Shown here piece after piece: positions 23,801 to 35,800 of a DNA stretch of 64,000 bases. Made by a program: the position numbers and the translations under genes. Below the pieces are notes generated by a model. It saw nothing but the letters and a program-made list of their open reading frames with translations, was not told where the DNA came from and made no database searches. Every line of letters starts with the position of its first letter. Position 1 is the stretch's first letter. The stretch is from Linepithema humile (taxonomy: Eukaryota; Arthropoda; Insecta; Hymenoptera; Formicidae): positions 15,615,501 through 15,679,500 of the forward strand of contig NC_090134.1 of assembly GCF_040581485.1 (NCBI RefSeq), in the 5' to 3' direction.

Positions 23801-24464
23801 TTGTTAGAGAATTTTGTCTAGTCCTTTTTAGGTTGTCATCTTCTTTCTTAATTTGCTAGGAACTTTTGTTCTTTTTAGGTTGCCATCTTTTTCTTAGTTT
23901 ACTAGTATTTTATGTTGTCACAATTTTCAAAATGCTAGCACACACGGCATAATATCGTGTAAAATTTTCATTTTTTATTAGTTTTTCACTTTGCAATTAC
24001 ACGACTATGAGATTATGAAATAATAAGGAAGGAGCATAAAAGATTTTGTAAAAAATATTAATGTGATGTGTGTAATAATATGGAGATGTTAAGAAAATCT
24101 TAATTGTATATAATAAAAAAAACTTGGTTTTATATATTAATAAAATAATTATTTGACAACAAATGGATTTTTTATGAAGACTTTAGCAGCGTTTAATGGG
24201 AGGAAAGAGAAAATAGTATGATTTCTAAAATAAAGCATTGCACATCACAATTACATATCTTTGACGATTCTTTAAAATCTCAAGTACTTGTATACTTTTA
24301 GAATAATTATAGGGCATTCTATATATATTTTACATTATTTATTTACACTATTTTAATTTTATACATTGTACACCTAGCGGTATGATTAATATTTTTTATA
24401 CATGCATGATGCAATTCATACCGACTTAATTGCAACTTTAAATATGACTACATTACAACAGTTC
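20869..24464. other. Long spacer: VMP1 5' region to NDUFS8 3' end
   Basis: 3.6 kb of AT-rich DNA. A CAAG-GTAACGC donor at about 23384, on the minus strand and preceded by CpG-containing DNA, could end the VMP1 non-coding first exon that splices to the acceptor near 20892. The repeat at 23800-23925 lies here. Open frames at 21212-21529 and 23169-23360 (-) look like chance frames. No RNA gene was recognised. Confidence 0.45.
23800..23925. repeat. Degenerate three-unit tandem repeat
   Basis: About three units of roughly 45-52 bp share TTTGYTAGRGAA.TTTTGT, CCTTTTTAGGTTG and CATCTTCTTTCTTA. A related string (GCTAGGGAATTTTGTCTAG) is found at 39889-39907, so this is probably part of an interspersed family. 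Confidence 0.6.
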
Positions 24465-26300
24465 TTAACGATACAAATGATCAGCATGAATATTACTAGC
24501 AATTTCAGATTCCCATTTGTCACCATTATTTAAGAGCTTCTCTTTGTTATATAACATTTCTTCATGGGTTTCACTTGAGAATTCAAAGTTTGGACCCTAC
24601 AATAGAGAAATTTCATGTATTAATCCTATAAATCCTTTCTTGCATTTTTATATTGTCTGTCTTAACCAATTCAGTATCATGAGAAATGCATGGAAAAAGT
24701 GCTAAGCAACACAAGATCGCTTTTTCTATTTTATATCGAAGAATGCCCATAAGCTCTATTGTGCTTTCTTTTTGTTTCCATTTATAATTGAAAGGCCGAC
24801 TCGGCTTGAATCATTCATTATTGCCAAGGTATATATCTCACATTTAAACTATCTGTTTTAGTCTCATTAAAATGTATCATCAGTATACCTACTGTAAGAT
24901 TTGCTGACATTTTTCGACATAAATTGGGAGACTTACAATTGCGCTGCTTGGCACTTAAATAGTTAATTAATAACATAATACCTCAACAATCGCATCTACT
25001 GGACAAGCTTCTTGGCAAAAGCCGCAGTAGATACATTTAGACATGTCAATATCATATCTTGTTGTACGTCGAGATCCATCTGCTCTTTCTTCTGCTTCAA
25101 TTGTAATAGCTTGTGCAGGACATATTGCTTCACATAACTTGCAGGCGATACATCTTTCTTCTCCAGAGGGATATCTATGATAAATAAAAATAATATGTAA
25201 AAAGATAGTATCTAGTATGTAAAAAATTAAAATTTTTATTTTTTCCCTTTTTAATCACCATTTCAATGATTGTGCTAAAAACAAAATGTGTTTAGAAAAT
25301 GAGTTGTAAAAATATAAGAATATAAGGCACAATAAAATATAGATATATAATGCCAAAAATATATAACAGAAATTTTAACATAAAGATATATAATACAAAC
25401 TTAACATACTGAGAATATAATAAAAATACATCACAAAAAAATACCTTCTTAGTGCATGCTCTCCTCGAAATCTAGGACTCAAGGGTCCTTTTTCAAAAGG
25501 ATAGTTTATTGTTGCTGGTTCTCTGAATAACTGAGACAAAATAAGTCCAAATCCTCGAAAAATTTCAAGAAAAAACATATGGGTAGTTGCAGCTTCCATG
25601 ATGTCATTCCAATTTTTGTCCTTGTATTCATTTACATAGTAATATTTGTTTCGACTCAAATATGTATTTACCCCATTTGGAACAATCTTAATAAATCTTG
25701 GAGCTGAAATATTTATAATGTTTAAAATTATATTTGTTATATGAAATATAAATATAACTTAATAACAAGCTTGCACAAAATTCTATAATCTATGTAATTT
25801 AGAAATAAAATAACTCGTTTAAAATAATAACCAAGAAATATAATAATTTATACTAGTACATGGTATATATTTTAAAAAAAATAAATTTTCTAATATACAA
25901 ATAAATTAAAACCTATTAAAAAATTATGCTCTACTTAAAATTTGAAACTCAATTAAACTGTAATTATAATTATAAATATGTATCATAAAATACATATTTA
26001 TCAAAAGTAAGCCAAAACAGTAAGAGAATTTCTAACCTCAACATAACATATTTAAGATGCAATCAGCATTGGTTATATGTAACATAATTTTTAAAAAATT
26101 AATAAAAAAAGTATAGTAATAAGAATAGTAATAAAAATATATAATAGTACACAATTTCTGTAAATTTAATAAATTAAAGAAAGTTATATCACGTTAAAAA
26201 ATTATCTAACGTTATGCTCAAAATTAACCTCGTTTTAAAAATTCATAGATATCATACCAATTTTACTCGTTCGCGTTAATATCTGCAAGGAACTCATCAT
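24465..26300 (-). CDS. NDUFS8: NADH dehydrogenase iron-sulfur protein 8 (NDUFS8, ND-23)
   Basis: Four exons (26300-about 26258, 25703-25445, 25174-24982, 24596-24465) give about 208 residues, the usual length. Two ferredoxin clusters carry CIACKLCEAICP and CIYCGFCQEACP, each CxxCxxCxxxCP, for the N6a and N6b [4Fe-4S] centres of complex I. The family segments PATINYPFEKGPLSPRFRGE and RYPSGEERCIACKLC precede them, and the end is NIHADHLYR. The N-terminus (MMSSLQILTRTSKIG) fits a mitochondrial targeting sequence. The product passes electrons within the peripheral arm to ubiquinone. All eight cluster cysteines are present. Confidence 0.97.
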
Positions 26301-26989
26301 CGTGCCCTATTTCTTTTAAGATTTAACAATATTAATGAATTGATACATAGAATTTTCCTTTTTATGAAAATCTATATATGAGGAAATACACGCACATACC
26401 ATACACACTAAACTACTAAACTCAATGAAATTATCTATGCTATTCAGAAGTGCACTCTGACAAATCTAAAGACTCTAGATCATTTACCTAGTGACCCTAG
26501 ACTTCTGTTTGAATTTTGCATCCAAATTCAGTGCGTCCACAATCCGAGTTTTAATAACTTTCTCTTGGTTCGAATTCTAGCATCGTGGAAACATTATACA
26601 TGAGAAAAATAAAAAAAATTATTAATAATATAATATATGTACAAGGAACATAAAAAATATTAAAAAATTAAAAAAGAAAAAAAAATAATAAGACATAATT
26701 CAATCTCTGCAACTTTTAGTTTAATTTTATATTCAAGATTATTTTAAATACAATTTTAAACTCATAATCGGAAATTAAAAAACAAATTTAATTATTTAAC
26801 AATTACAAATCTATATAACTGTCCTCTCTTTCTTTATGGAACATTTTAAAATTGTGCTAAAGATGATTTTAAATGTAATATTGAACTATGAAAACTGTCC
26901 TAGAAATCAGCTTATTTATATATTCCTGCTAGAAAGTATCTAGAGAGAAAATTTTTGTATTTTATTACCTTTTATAAAAATATTATACA
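26301..26989. other. NDUFS8 upstream region
   Basis: AT-rich DNA between the NDUFS8 start and the transposon. The NDUFS8 promoter must be here or inside the transposon. A GGTTCGAATTC string at about 26567 resembles a tRNA B box, but no tRNA fold surrounds it. Confidence 0.5.
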
Positions 26990-26993
26990 TTAA

Positions 26994-29804
26994 GGGGGGA
27001 TTCTAGTCTAGAGATTTGAAAAAATCAAAAATAATTTTTTTTTTAATTTTTTGCAAGTATTTGCCCTATAGAATAAATGACTAAAAGGATTTTTTCCGAT
27101 TTGAAAAGCTAACATGAGTTTAAAGCCTAGAAAGGAGGGATTCCCCATTGCGCGCTCCGAGCGCGTTTCACTTTGGGATTTCGAAGCGCGCTAGAAATCT
27201 CGAGTAGGGATTATATTTCGGTTCTGGCTTAAATGATCATTACTTTTCGAAATTCATGAAGTACCTGAGCTGACCGTTCAAATGTTAAATAAAGGTTCGA
27301 TCATGCTTTGTTTGTAAACAACCAGCTGCTCGAAAACCAGCATTGCTCTGAACGTTGAGGTGAGCAGACACGAGCAACTTGCAGGATTGTGTTTTCCGTT
27401 ATTTTTTTATATTTAATTATATTTTGTTAAAAAATGGACAAAAAAGGCTCTAGAAAAAAAGGATTCATCCGGAACGCCAGAGGAAACGACGCTTTTGTGG
27501 AAATCGCTTTACACTTGAGAAGGATACTGAACTCACCAGTACTTCGGTAAAAAAAATTATCAACTTCCGAAGATATTGATTTCGTTATTTCAAGAGAATT
27601 CACGTATTGCATTTTATACAGTTTTTACAATATCGGCATCTCTTGTGATTTGTAAAGTGTGCAACAAAGATGTGCAAATTTCACAGACATCATTTCGAGG
27701 CTTGGGATTCAAGATTTGCATCAAATGCGTGTGGTGAAAAGTTCATCAATTCTTCGCCTTTTACTAACGAGGCTTATGAAATAAATCGACGAATGGTTTT
27801 CGTTTTTCGTCTTTTGGGTGTTGTGAAAGAAGGCATAAATTTATTTTGTAATTTAATGGACATGTCTAGTGGCCTCACTGTGAATACTTATTATGTCTGC
27901 CTTGACAATATTCACCTCGCAGTTTCTTCAGTGTACAATGTAATTTTAAAGAAAGCTATTGAAGAGAAAAAACCAAAAAATAAAGACGCTGGAAATATCG
28001 AAAATCATCTCACAGTTTCTGGTGACGGTACTTGGAAGCAAAGAGGGTACTCATCTCTCTTTGGCGTATCAACTCTCATCGGTAAATATTCGAAAAAAGT
28101 GATTGATGCTACAGTAAAAAGTAGTTTTTGTCAAGCGTGTAACTTTTGGAGTATAAAAAAGAATGGAGATATTGATGAATATAACGAATGGTATAAGACA
28201 CACGAAAAAAACTGCTCTATCAATCATAAAGGAAGTGCAGGAAAGATGGAAACCAATGAAATCACAGAAATGTTTTCAAGATCGAAAGAGAAGAACGATG
28301 TCCTTTATGTGAAATACATTGGAGATGGCAAAACTTGGAGATGGCAATACATTGGAGACAGCAAAACTTTCAAAAACATTTCGACTGTTAATCCATATGA
28401 AGAAGATAATATTACTGTGGTTAAAAAAGAATGCGTCGGACATGTCGAAAAAAGGATGGAAACGAGTCTTCGAAACGCAAAAAAAGATAACAAAGGTATC
28501 GGTGGCAAAAGTGCTGGTAAGCTGACAGACAAAATGATCGGAGAACTTACGAAGTACTACGGCTTGGCTATTCGAAGACATCCAGATTCTGTTGCTGACA
28601 TGCGGAAAGAAATATGGGCAGCGTATTATCATAAAAGTTCTGCCGACGAAAAACCGCAACACCAAAACTGTCCAGAGGGCGAGGAGAGCTGGTGTAAGTG
28701 GCGCAAAGCCAAAGCCGACGGCACACTTCCCAATTTCCAACATCAAAATCCGCCGCTCAGTGATAAGGTATTAGAAGTAATAAAACCTATTTACGAAGAT
28801 TTGTCAAGTGATAAACTGTTGGACCGTTGTTTGGGCACGGAAACGCAGAACAACAACGAATCTTTGAATGCGATAATTTGAACCTTTGCTCCGAAACACT
28901 TTCACTGTGGCTTAAAAACGATTGAGATTACGACGGCTGTTATTATATTTAATGAAGGATTGTTACCTGTCCTGAAAGCCATGAATGTTATGGGAGTAAC
29001 GATTGGTCGACAAGCGGAGATGTACGTTCATCTTCGCAACGACGCGCGCATTTTACGATCGGAGTGGTGATCATCTGATTTTGCAAAAGACCAAAGAGTG
29101 CTGCTTCAGGAGGAAAGATCGGTATTGCAGGAGATGTACGAGCAAGAGAAAGGTCTTTTCTGTGGCCTAGGAATCGCTGATTAAATGTAAGTTGCAAAAT
29201 GTGCATGTTATCTTGATGTTAATTTTTTTTTTTTTTAAAGTAAAGTGAAAAGAACTTTAAACGCGTTTTTCGCGAAACCACTTTTTTTCAACTGGTACCC
29301 ACGATATCTCAAAATCCATTGTTCCGATCTTTCTCAAATTTTACACACATCTTCAGCACATGTGTGGCTATGACTGGAACTAGAATCTTTTTGAAATATG
29401 GTTTTTGTGAATTTTACAACACTAAAGTTGAAAAAAAGTTGCGAAATTCGATACCTTACTTTCAAAAGCGCACAACTTTCGTAAATTTTAACATTTTATA
29501 AAAATTCTAGTTCAAGTAAGAGCCAAACTCTTATATTTTGAGAATCTCTTTGAATTTTTTGTTTCAGATCACTACAACGGCCGGAATAATGGACACCGTT
29601 TATCACCTTTTTTTTTAACGGGTTAGAAAAACCACATGTACCGCGCTTCTTAATTTATATTTTAAAATTAAAAAATTTTGAAAGATACTTGAAAGGTGTA
29701 CCAATATGTAGGAAAAATCCCCATCTCAAAAAATTCCGTAGCTTTCCCACAAAAAAATCGCAAAGATAACCTAAAAATCGGGTCTCTAGACTAGAATCCC
29801 CTCT
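26994..29804 (+). mobile_element. Kolobok-type DNA transposon, inactive copy
   Basis: Inverted ends GGGGATTCTAGTCTAGAGA (about 19 bp) bound a 2.8-kb unit, and TTAA lies directly outside both ends (26990-26993 and 29805-29808). TTAA target duplication with a 'Mutator-like' transposase frame inside is typical of Kolobok-superfamily elements, as I know the family. Subterminal DNA near 27140-27200 is rich in GCGCGC. The transposase relic is on the plus strand. The right end is only 65 bp beyond the DHX37 stop codon; the left end is about 690 bp upstream of NDUFS8. Confidence 0.88.
27434..29182 (+). pseudogene. Broken Kolobok / Mutator-like transposase
   Basis: The longest intact part is 27670-28881. 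It shows the family core: ENHLTVSGDGTWKQRGYSSL, FCQACNFW, ECVGHVEKRMETSLR, KLTDKMIGELTKYYGLAIRR, SADEKPQHQNCPEGEESWCK and NNNESLNAII. The copy is dead. The conserved Trp after NESLNAII is a TGA (28879-28881), and a second in-frame TGA lies at about 29068. Upstream, recognisable pieces (GNRFTLEKDTELTSTS, STSEDIDFV, SLVICKVCNKDV, SFRGLGFKI) lie in different frames, so at least three frameshifts fall between about 27545 and 27740, one in an A-run. The core also contains a 33-bp internal duplication at 28316-28372. Confidence 0.88.
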
Positions 29805-29869
29805 TTAAAAAAACGTAATTATCGTCAGATATATGTATATACATCATACATCAAATATTACATTCTTCT

Positions 29870-32800
29870 TTACAAAGGTGGCCATAAAAGTGCTACTTCC
29901 GTATGCGCAGATTCCGGCAGCCACTTCTGATAAGCTGATAGTAAAACTGAAATTAAAATATATTCCATATTTAAATCAAATTAATGATATAAATGCATGA
30001 TTGTACAAAGTACGTTTGCAAAAAAATAACAAAATTAATTTTTTTTGTGTAAAAACCATAAAAAAAATAATTCCATTTATTCCAAAATTAATTCTATTAT
30101 TTTTCATACAGACGAGAATATTATATTATACACAAATTAAAAAATAATCTTACATTTCTTGTCCAAACTCCAAGTATCCAGTAGTTTATCTTTGGACATA
30201 ATTCCATGCGATAATAGCATTTGTGTCATCGCTTGTGTACGTGGTATTAATCTGAAAATAAAAAGATTAATTGAATTAACTGAAAGAAAAAGAATCTAAT
30301 GAATAAAAAAAATAAAGAACAAATACTTGGCCCATGATTTAGTGATGCTGCCAGGTGTCGTCAGTAACGATGGCACGAATCGTTTCAACTTAGGACACAC
30401 TTGACCCTCCAAGAAAAAATAGGCAAATAATCTAACACCATCCACCGTCAATGGATGTTCTATGTTTATTGGCGGTAGTTCCCATCCGGCTCTTCCAAAT
30501 GTGCCAGACACGCGACAGATGATTTTTCCGGTTTCAGAATTATATCTATAAATGTATTGCAGTAAAAATTGATAAGAAATAAAAGTACTTATAAAAATTA
30601 GAATTTTTATCAAGAAAAATAAAAACTGGTGTTGGGAAAACATAAGATAATTGCTGTAAAAATACCTTGGTGGCGGATCAGCCAATGGTTCGCTGAGGTG
30701 ACATAACGCAGGTGCAAATTTCGGCAACCATTCAGGTTCTATCGCTGTGACACCGCGCATGTACATCTTATTTGTTTCATACACCTCTTGATAAACCACC
30801 CATTCAGGACTAACTTTCCGTAGGGCACACGAAGAATGCATGAACACAGGTTCTTCCATTTCTGGCGTCCTAAAGTGACAATTAAAAATTCAAATAGATT
30901 TTATAAAATTTTTCAGAAAGCTTTTGGTATCTGTAATTTGAAAATTAAAATATAAACTCTAATTTACAAACAAAAAATAAAATTTTAAGGTAAACTGTGA
31001 TTAAATAAAAATAGTTTTTAATTTAAATATGATATATAAATAAAAATTTCAGAATAGATTTGATTTTGTGTCTTATAAAAGTAATCATTTTTAATTTAAA
31101 AAAATTTTGACGTCAAATTTGAATTCAAAGATAAAAATTCTTAAAAATCAAGTTTCACGAAAAATAGAAAATAAAATTTTAATAAAAATATAATTTTTCA
31201 AATTTGTGTCTACTATATTAGGTCTGCCATAATAAAAATTAAGCTAGAGATTCAAATTTAATGACTCCAAAAACCTATGAATACCGTGTGTGTTTTACGA
31301 AATTTCTATAGAAAACAAATATTCTCCCTTTTTTTAATGAAGTATATAAAAACTTAAACGGTTAATTAACTTAAAAGGTAATTGTAATAACGAATAGTGC
31401 GTACCTGTAAGCATACTTCCACTTTGCCTTGTCCTGATCCTCCTTCACCTCGTCAAGTGAAACTTTCTTTGCCACTTGATCTACCATACCCGCGAGAACT
31501 ATTTGACGCAATAATTTCGCTTCTGTATTAGTTGGTAGCGTCATTCTGTAAAAATTTTTTGTTTATTACACAAACAAATCAATCTCAATATATAATCAAT
31601 CAATATATGATACATACTTTGGGTCAATAGACAAATTTAGGTCCGGTATATTTAAATTAATTTCATTTGTTAGCTGTTGTCTAAGTTTCTTTATCTCGAC
31701 TACAGCTTTATGTCTCAAGCCATTTTCTTCGCAGAAAGACAACAACTTTCCTTCAGATCCCGCATATTCAGCAGCTGCAATGGCTTTTATCAGAACCATC
31801 GGATCACCTGCATAGAAAGAATAGTATCATTTTCTTTTACGTATTTACATAATTACGTATCATAAAGATGATCGTATTTATCACAAAAAGATGATCGTAT
31901 TTATCACAAAAAGATGATCAAGAAAATAATATCTCATACTAATATAATATAATAATGGATGATATATAATATAATAATAGTTTCATACGTACCAAGAAGC
32001 AAACTATTGCCAGTACCAGCCCAATGACGACGTATTTGCAGCCATTTGTTCTTAGCCGAACCCTCCATGCTAAGCGCTTCTATTAACACTTCTTGAACGC
32101 TGAGAGCCGCCACCATGCATATTGTGTATTTCAACAAGTTATGCTGATGCGACAATGCCAGCATTTTGCCGTAACGTGGAGCAACCGGAAACGCGGCGAT
32201 ACTATGCCCAAGAGGCGTTACTTTCGCGCAATACGTTTCTAAACAACAAACCATTAATTTTTGTAAATTATCTACAAATTTTACATAGAAAAAATACTAT
32301 AAAGTAACAAAAGATCTGTCTACAAAAGTATATATATTAAGAAATCGGTTTTTTAAATCATAAATAAGTCAATTTATGATAAAAAATAAATCGAAAAATC
32401 GGAACAAAATAAAGTAAAATCCATTTTGAAAATTTGTTAATTAAAAAGTTGCGTAAACAAAACTTCAATACTTTTTTTTTAAATAATCTTGTAAATATGA
32501 CAAAAATCGCTATATTTTTCTTTTCCCAAATTTTTAATACACCCTTTTTGAGACTAGATTTCTATTTAGCACATAGAAAATTACAGATAACTATTCCTCT
32601 TTCTCGAATAATACACCTGTAGATGTTGTCATAATTTTTAACATCTCAATTGTGCAAAGACTTTTTTTAAATAAATTTAAATAATTACCTTCCTGTTTCT
32701 TCGGTGGTTGCTGCAACGCTCCGAGTAACATAAGGCGTTTTTCCGCGGATTTCAGTTGCACAATGTCCGGCGGCGTAGGAAACGGGAAATTCACGACCTT

Positions 32801-35800
32801 GTCTATATGCATTGCCTTCATTTGCAGTAGTAAATCATCCACTGGTTTCCGTTGTATCTCTGATTGGCCGTATTCCTCGAACTGATTATTATACATAGCT
32901 GATGAGAATAATCTACAAAAAAATTATATATATATACAAATATACATTAAAAACAATTAAGGATTAACATAAGTATGTAATGCATATATAATATAATTAT
33001 ACATTAATGTATTATATTAATATATAATTAAAGATATAAAAACAACTAAGGATTTATATCTCGAGAGCTTGCGTGCCTTTTTTTCTATTTCGAAATAAAT
33101 ATGAAGCTAACGCCATGCAAAATATATTACAGTATGATTGTTAAATACACAAGTGCAAATTCTCACATTCGACAGAGTGTCGTGTGCATCAATGTAGCGC
33201 AATTTGACGTGTAATTGAACGCAATACGTCAGTTTTTATCATATTGTACCGTGTTCAATAAAATACTTGCTTAACAGTCACGAAATACCTGTAGCAATGA
33301 CCAGGTTGTGTCCTGCCCGCTCTGCCGGCGCGTTGACTGGCCGCTGCTTTATTTGTGTAGCAAATATGATATGTGCTCACACCAGTTACTTTATCGTACA
33401 TTCTAGTCTTACAACGACCACTATCTATCACGTATCTAACGTTGGGAATCGTTAGTGAAGTTTCCGCAACATTGGTAGACACCACACACAAGCGACATCC
33501 TTCCGGCGGCGCTTCAAATACCTAGAAAAAAATCATTCGTTACTTAATAACAAAATCAATTCGTCTTCTTATTTTTGTCAAGACTCATTAACTTGTAAAT
33601 GAGTTGCTAATTCTTAGTTATATGCGTATAAACAGTATGTACTGTGTATTTACTCTGGCTTGTTTATGACTAGGCAAAAAAGAGTAGAGGGGCAGAACCC
33701 ATAACGGCTGAGAGTTCGTCAATCCCTTGAAATCGATCATGTCTTCGTCCTCATCCTCGTCTTCGTCATCCTGTGCATCGATTAAATCTTCATGCGTATC
33801 GTCAGTGGGAATTACTGAATAACTAAACACAAATGTTTCCACGTACATTTTTCGGGACAAAGACCAAAATGACTGCATTATAAACGTACGTACTCGTCCA
33901 GATTGATATTCGGAAGTACAATCCGTTTCTTTTGCCTCTGCTTGTTGCGGCGTAACGCTTCCTCGGCATCGAAGTCATCATCGGTATCATCCTCTTCACT
34001 TTGCGTCTCGTTTGTTACTTCTTTCGAGGGTGACTTGCTTTTTTCCAAGTTGATGGACTTAACTTGTTGTCGAAAAAGTTTATTCTTTCTCAGTGGAAAT
34101 GCTTTGCGCAATTTACGTACAATCGTGTGCACTTCCTGTTGACCTGTGACATATTCGAAAAATATTCTCTTCAGCAAAAATGACAAATATAAATTAAAGA
34201 CTGTCAGACAGAATTTTAAAAATTTATGTTTACATGAACGAACTAGCGACTATGACGAAAATTAAAAAGCATCAAGCACTGTTCCATGCACTATGTTTAA
34301 ATGTGTGATAATGTTTTTCTTTTGTTGAAAAACAGTATCTATTGAAAAAGATCAAAAATCGTGCGTCATACTAAATAAATTAATATTCTTCAAATATGCC
34401 GACAATATAAATGTAAAACTTTATAATACACAAAAAAAACAATCAACATTGTTCTACCTGTTAAAAATATTAATATACCGCCTTCTGGTAGACGAGTATG
34501 TATCTTTATCGCTTTGCGCAATGCTTCATTGACATAATCCTCGCTTGTACGTCTATTGAAGTGTATCGTTACGGGAAATTGTCGTGTTTGAATCGTGATT
34601 ACTGGCGGTTTCACCTTAAACAGCCTCACATTTTCTACGAATTCTTCCACACGCAATGTGGCCGACATAATTATTAGTTTTAAAGGATCATTGCGTTTAT
34701 TACGAAGAGGAACAATTCTCGACAATAGACCTATCAGGATATCAGTGTACACGCTGCGTTCGTGTGCCTCATCCAGTATAATTACAGAATACTTTGTCAA
34801 TAGAAAATCCTGTGAAACAAATAGAGAAATTATAAATCGCTTGTATCGTATCAAAATATTTAAAATGAGTTATTACCTACACTTTGAATTTCTTTCAACA
34901 AAACACCATCGGTCATGAATTTGATCTTTGTTTCCTCTGTGACATTTCCCTCAAAACGAATCAAATATGAAACCTGTTTTTGGGTAAGGTTCATTTCTTC
35001 AGCCACGCGCTTACTCATTGACATTGCTGCCACTCGTCTTGGTTCGGTTATCCCAATTAACTTATTTTGAGCGTATCCAGCTTCGTATAAAAATTGAGGC
35101 ACTTGTGTTGTCTTTCCTATGACAAATTTAAACAATAAAATTAAAAAATATATTAAAAGATGTTTAAAAATAAAATTTAATTTAATTTTATTGATTATTA
35201 TTCAGCCATTTAATTCCTAATGTATTAATGATGCATGTACAACTTTATTTCAAAAAACATTTCCCACTTATAAAATTTTTACAAAATAAGTTTAAATATT
35301 TGATCAAAATTTTCAAATTTAATATAAAAAAAATAACAAATAATATAAGTAACTTATAATATAAGATGTAAATTTAAAAAATTGCTTTGTTTTCATCAAA
35401 CTTGATTTCTAAAATTTTTTATCAAGTTTTCATAGTCTTTAAATTTGAATCTGACATCAAAATTTAAAATTCAAGAGAATATTATTAATTTTTTACTCAC
35501 CACTTCCTGTCTCTCCAGTAATTATAACTACTGGATTTTCATTTATTGTTTCAACTATAATTTGTTCTTCCGCAACAACGGGTAGTTTTAATCTAACTGA
35601 CTGTATTTCCTGCTTTCTATTAAGAGGTACAAATACAGAAGGTGTGCGAATGTTAGGATTATTATTTTGCTGTTGTACTCTTTCTTCTGGTTTATCAAAT
35701 CCCTGTGACTTAGTCGGAATTGTTCTCTCATCTACATTTTTAGGAAGATCTTTCTCATCACTCATTTCACTTGTCATAATGTCAGGAGTAACAATACTAT

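Noticed and set aside
26560..26590. tRNA B-box-like GGTTCGAATTC
   Set aside because: The T-arm stem is mismatched, there is no A box at the right distance, and no acceptor stem pairs.
31864..31921. CRISPR-like direct repeats
   Set aside because: Units abut with no spacers, and the window is eukaryotic.
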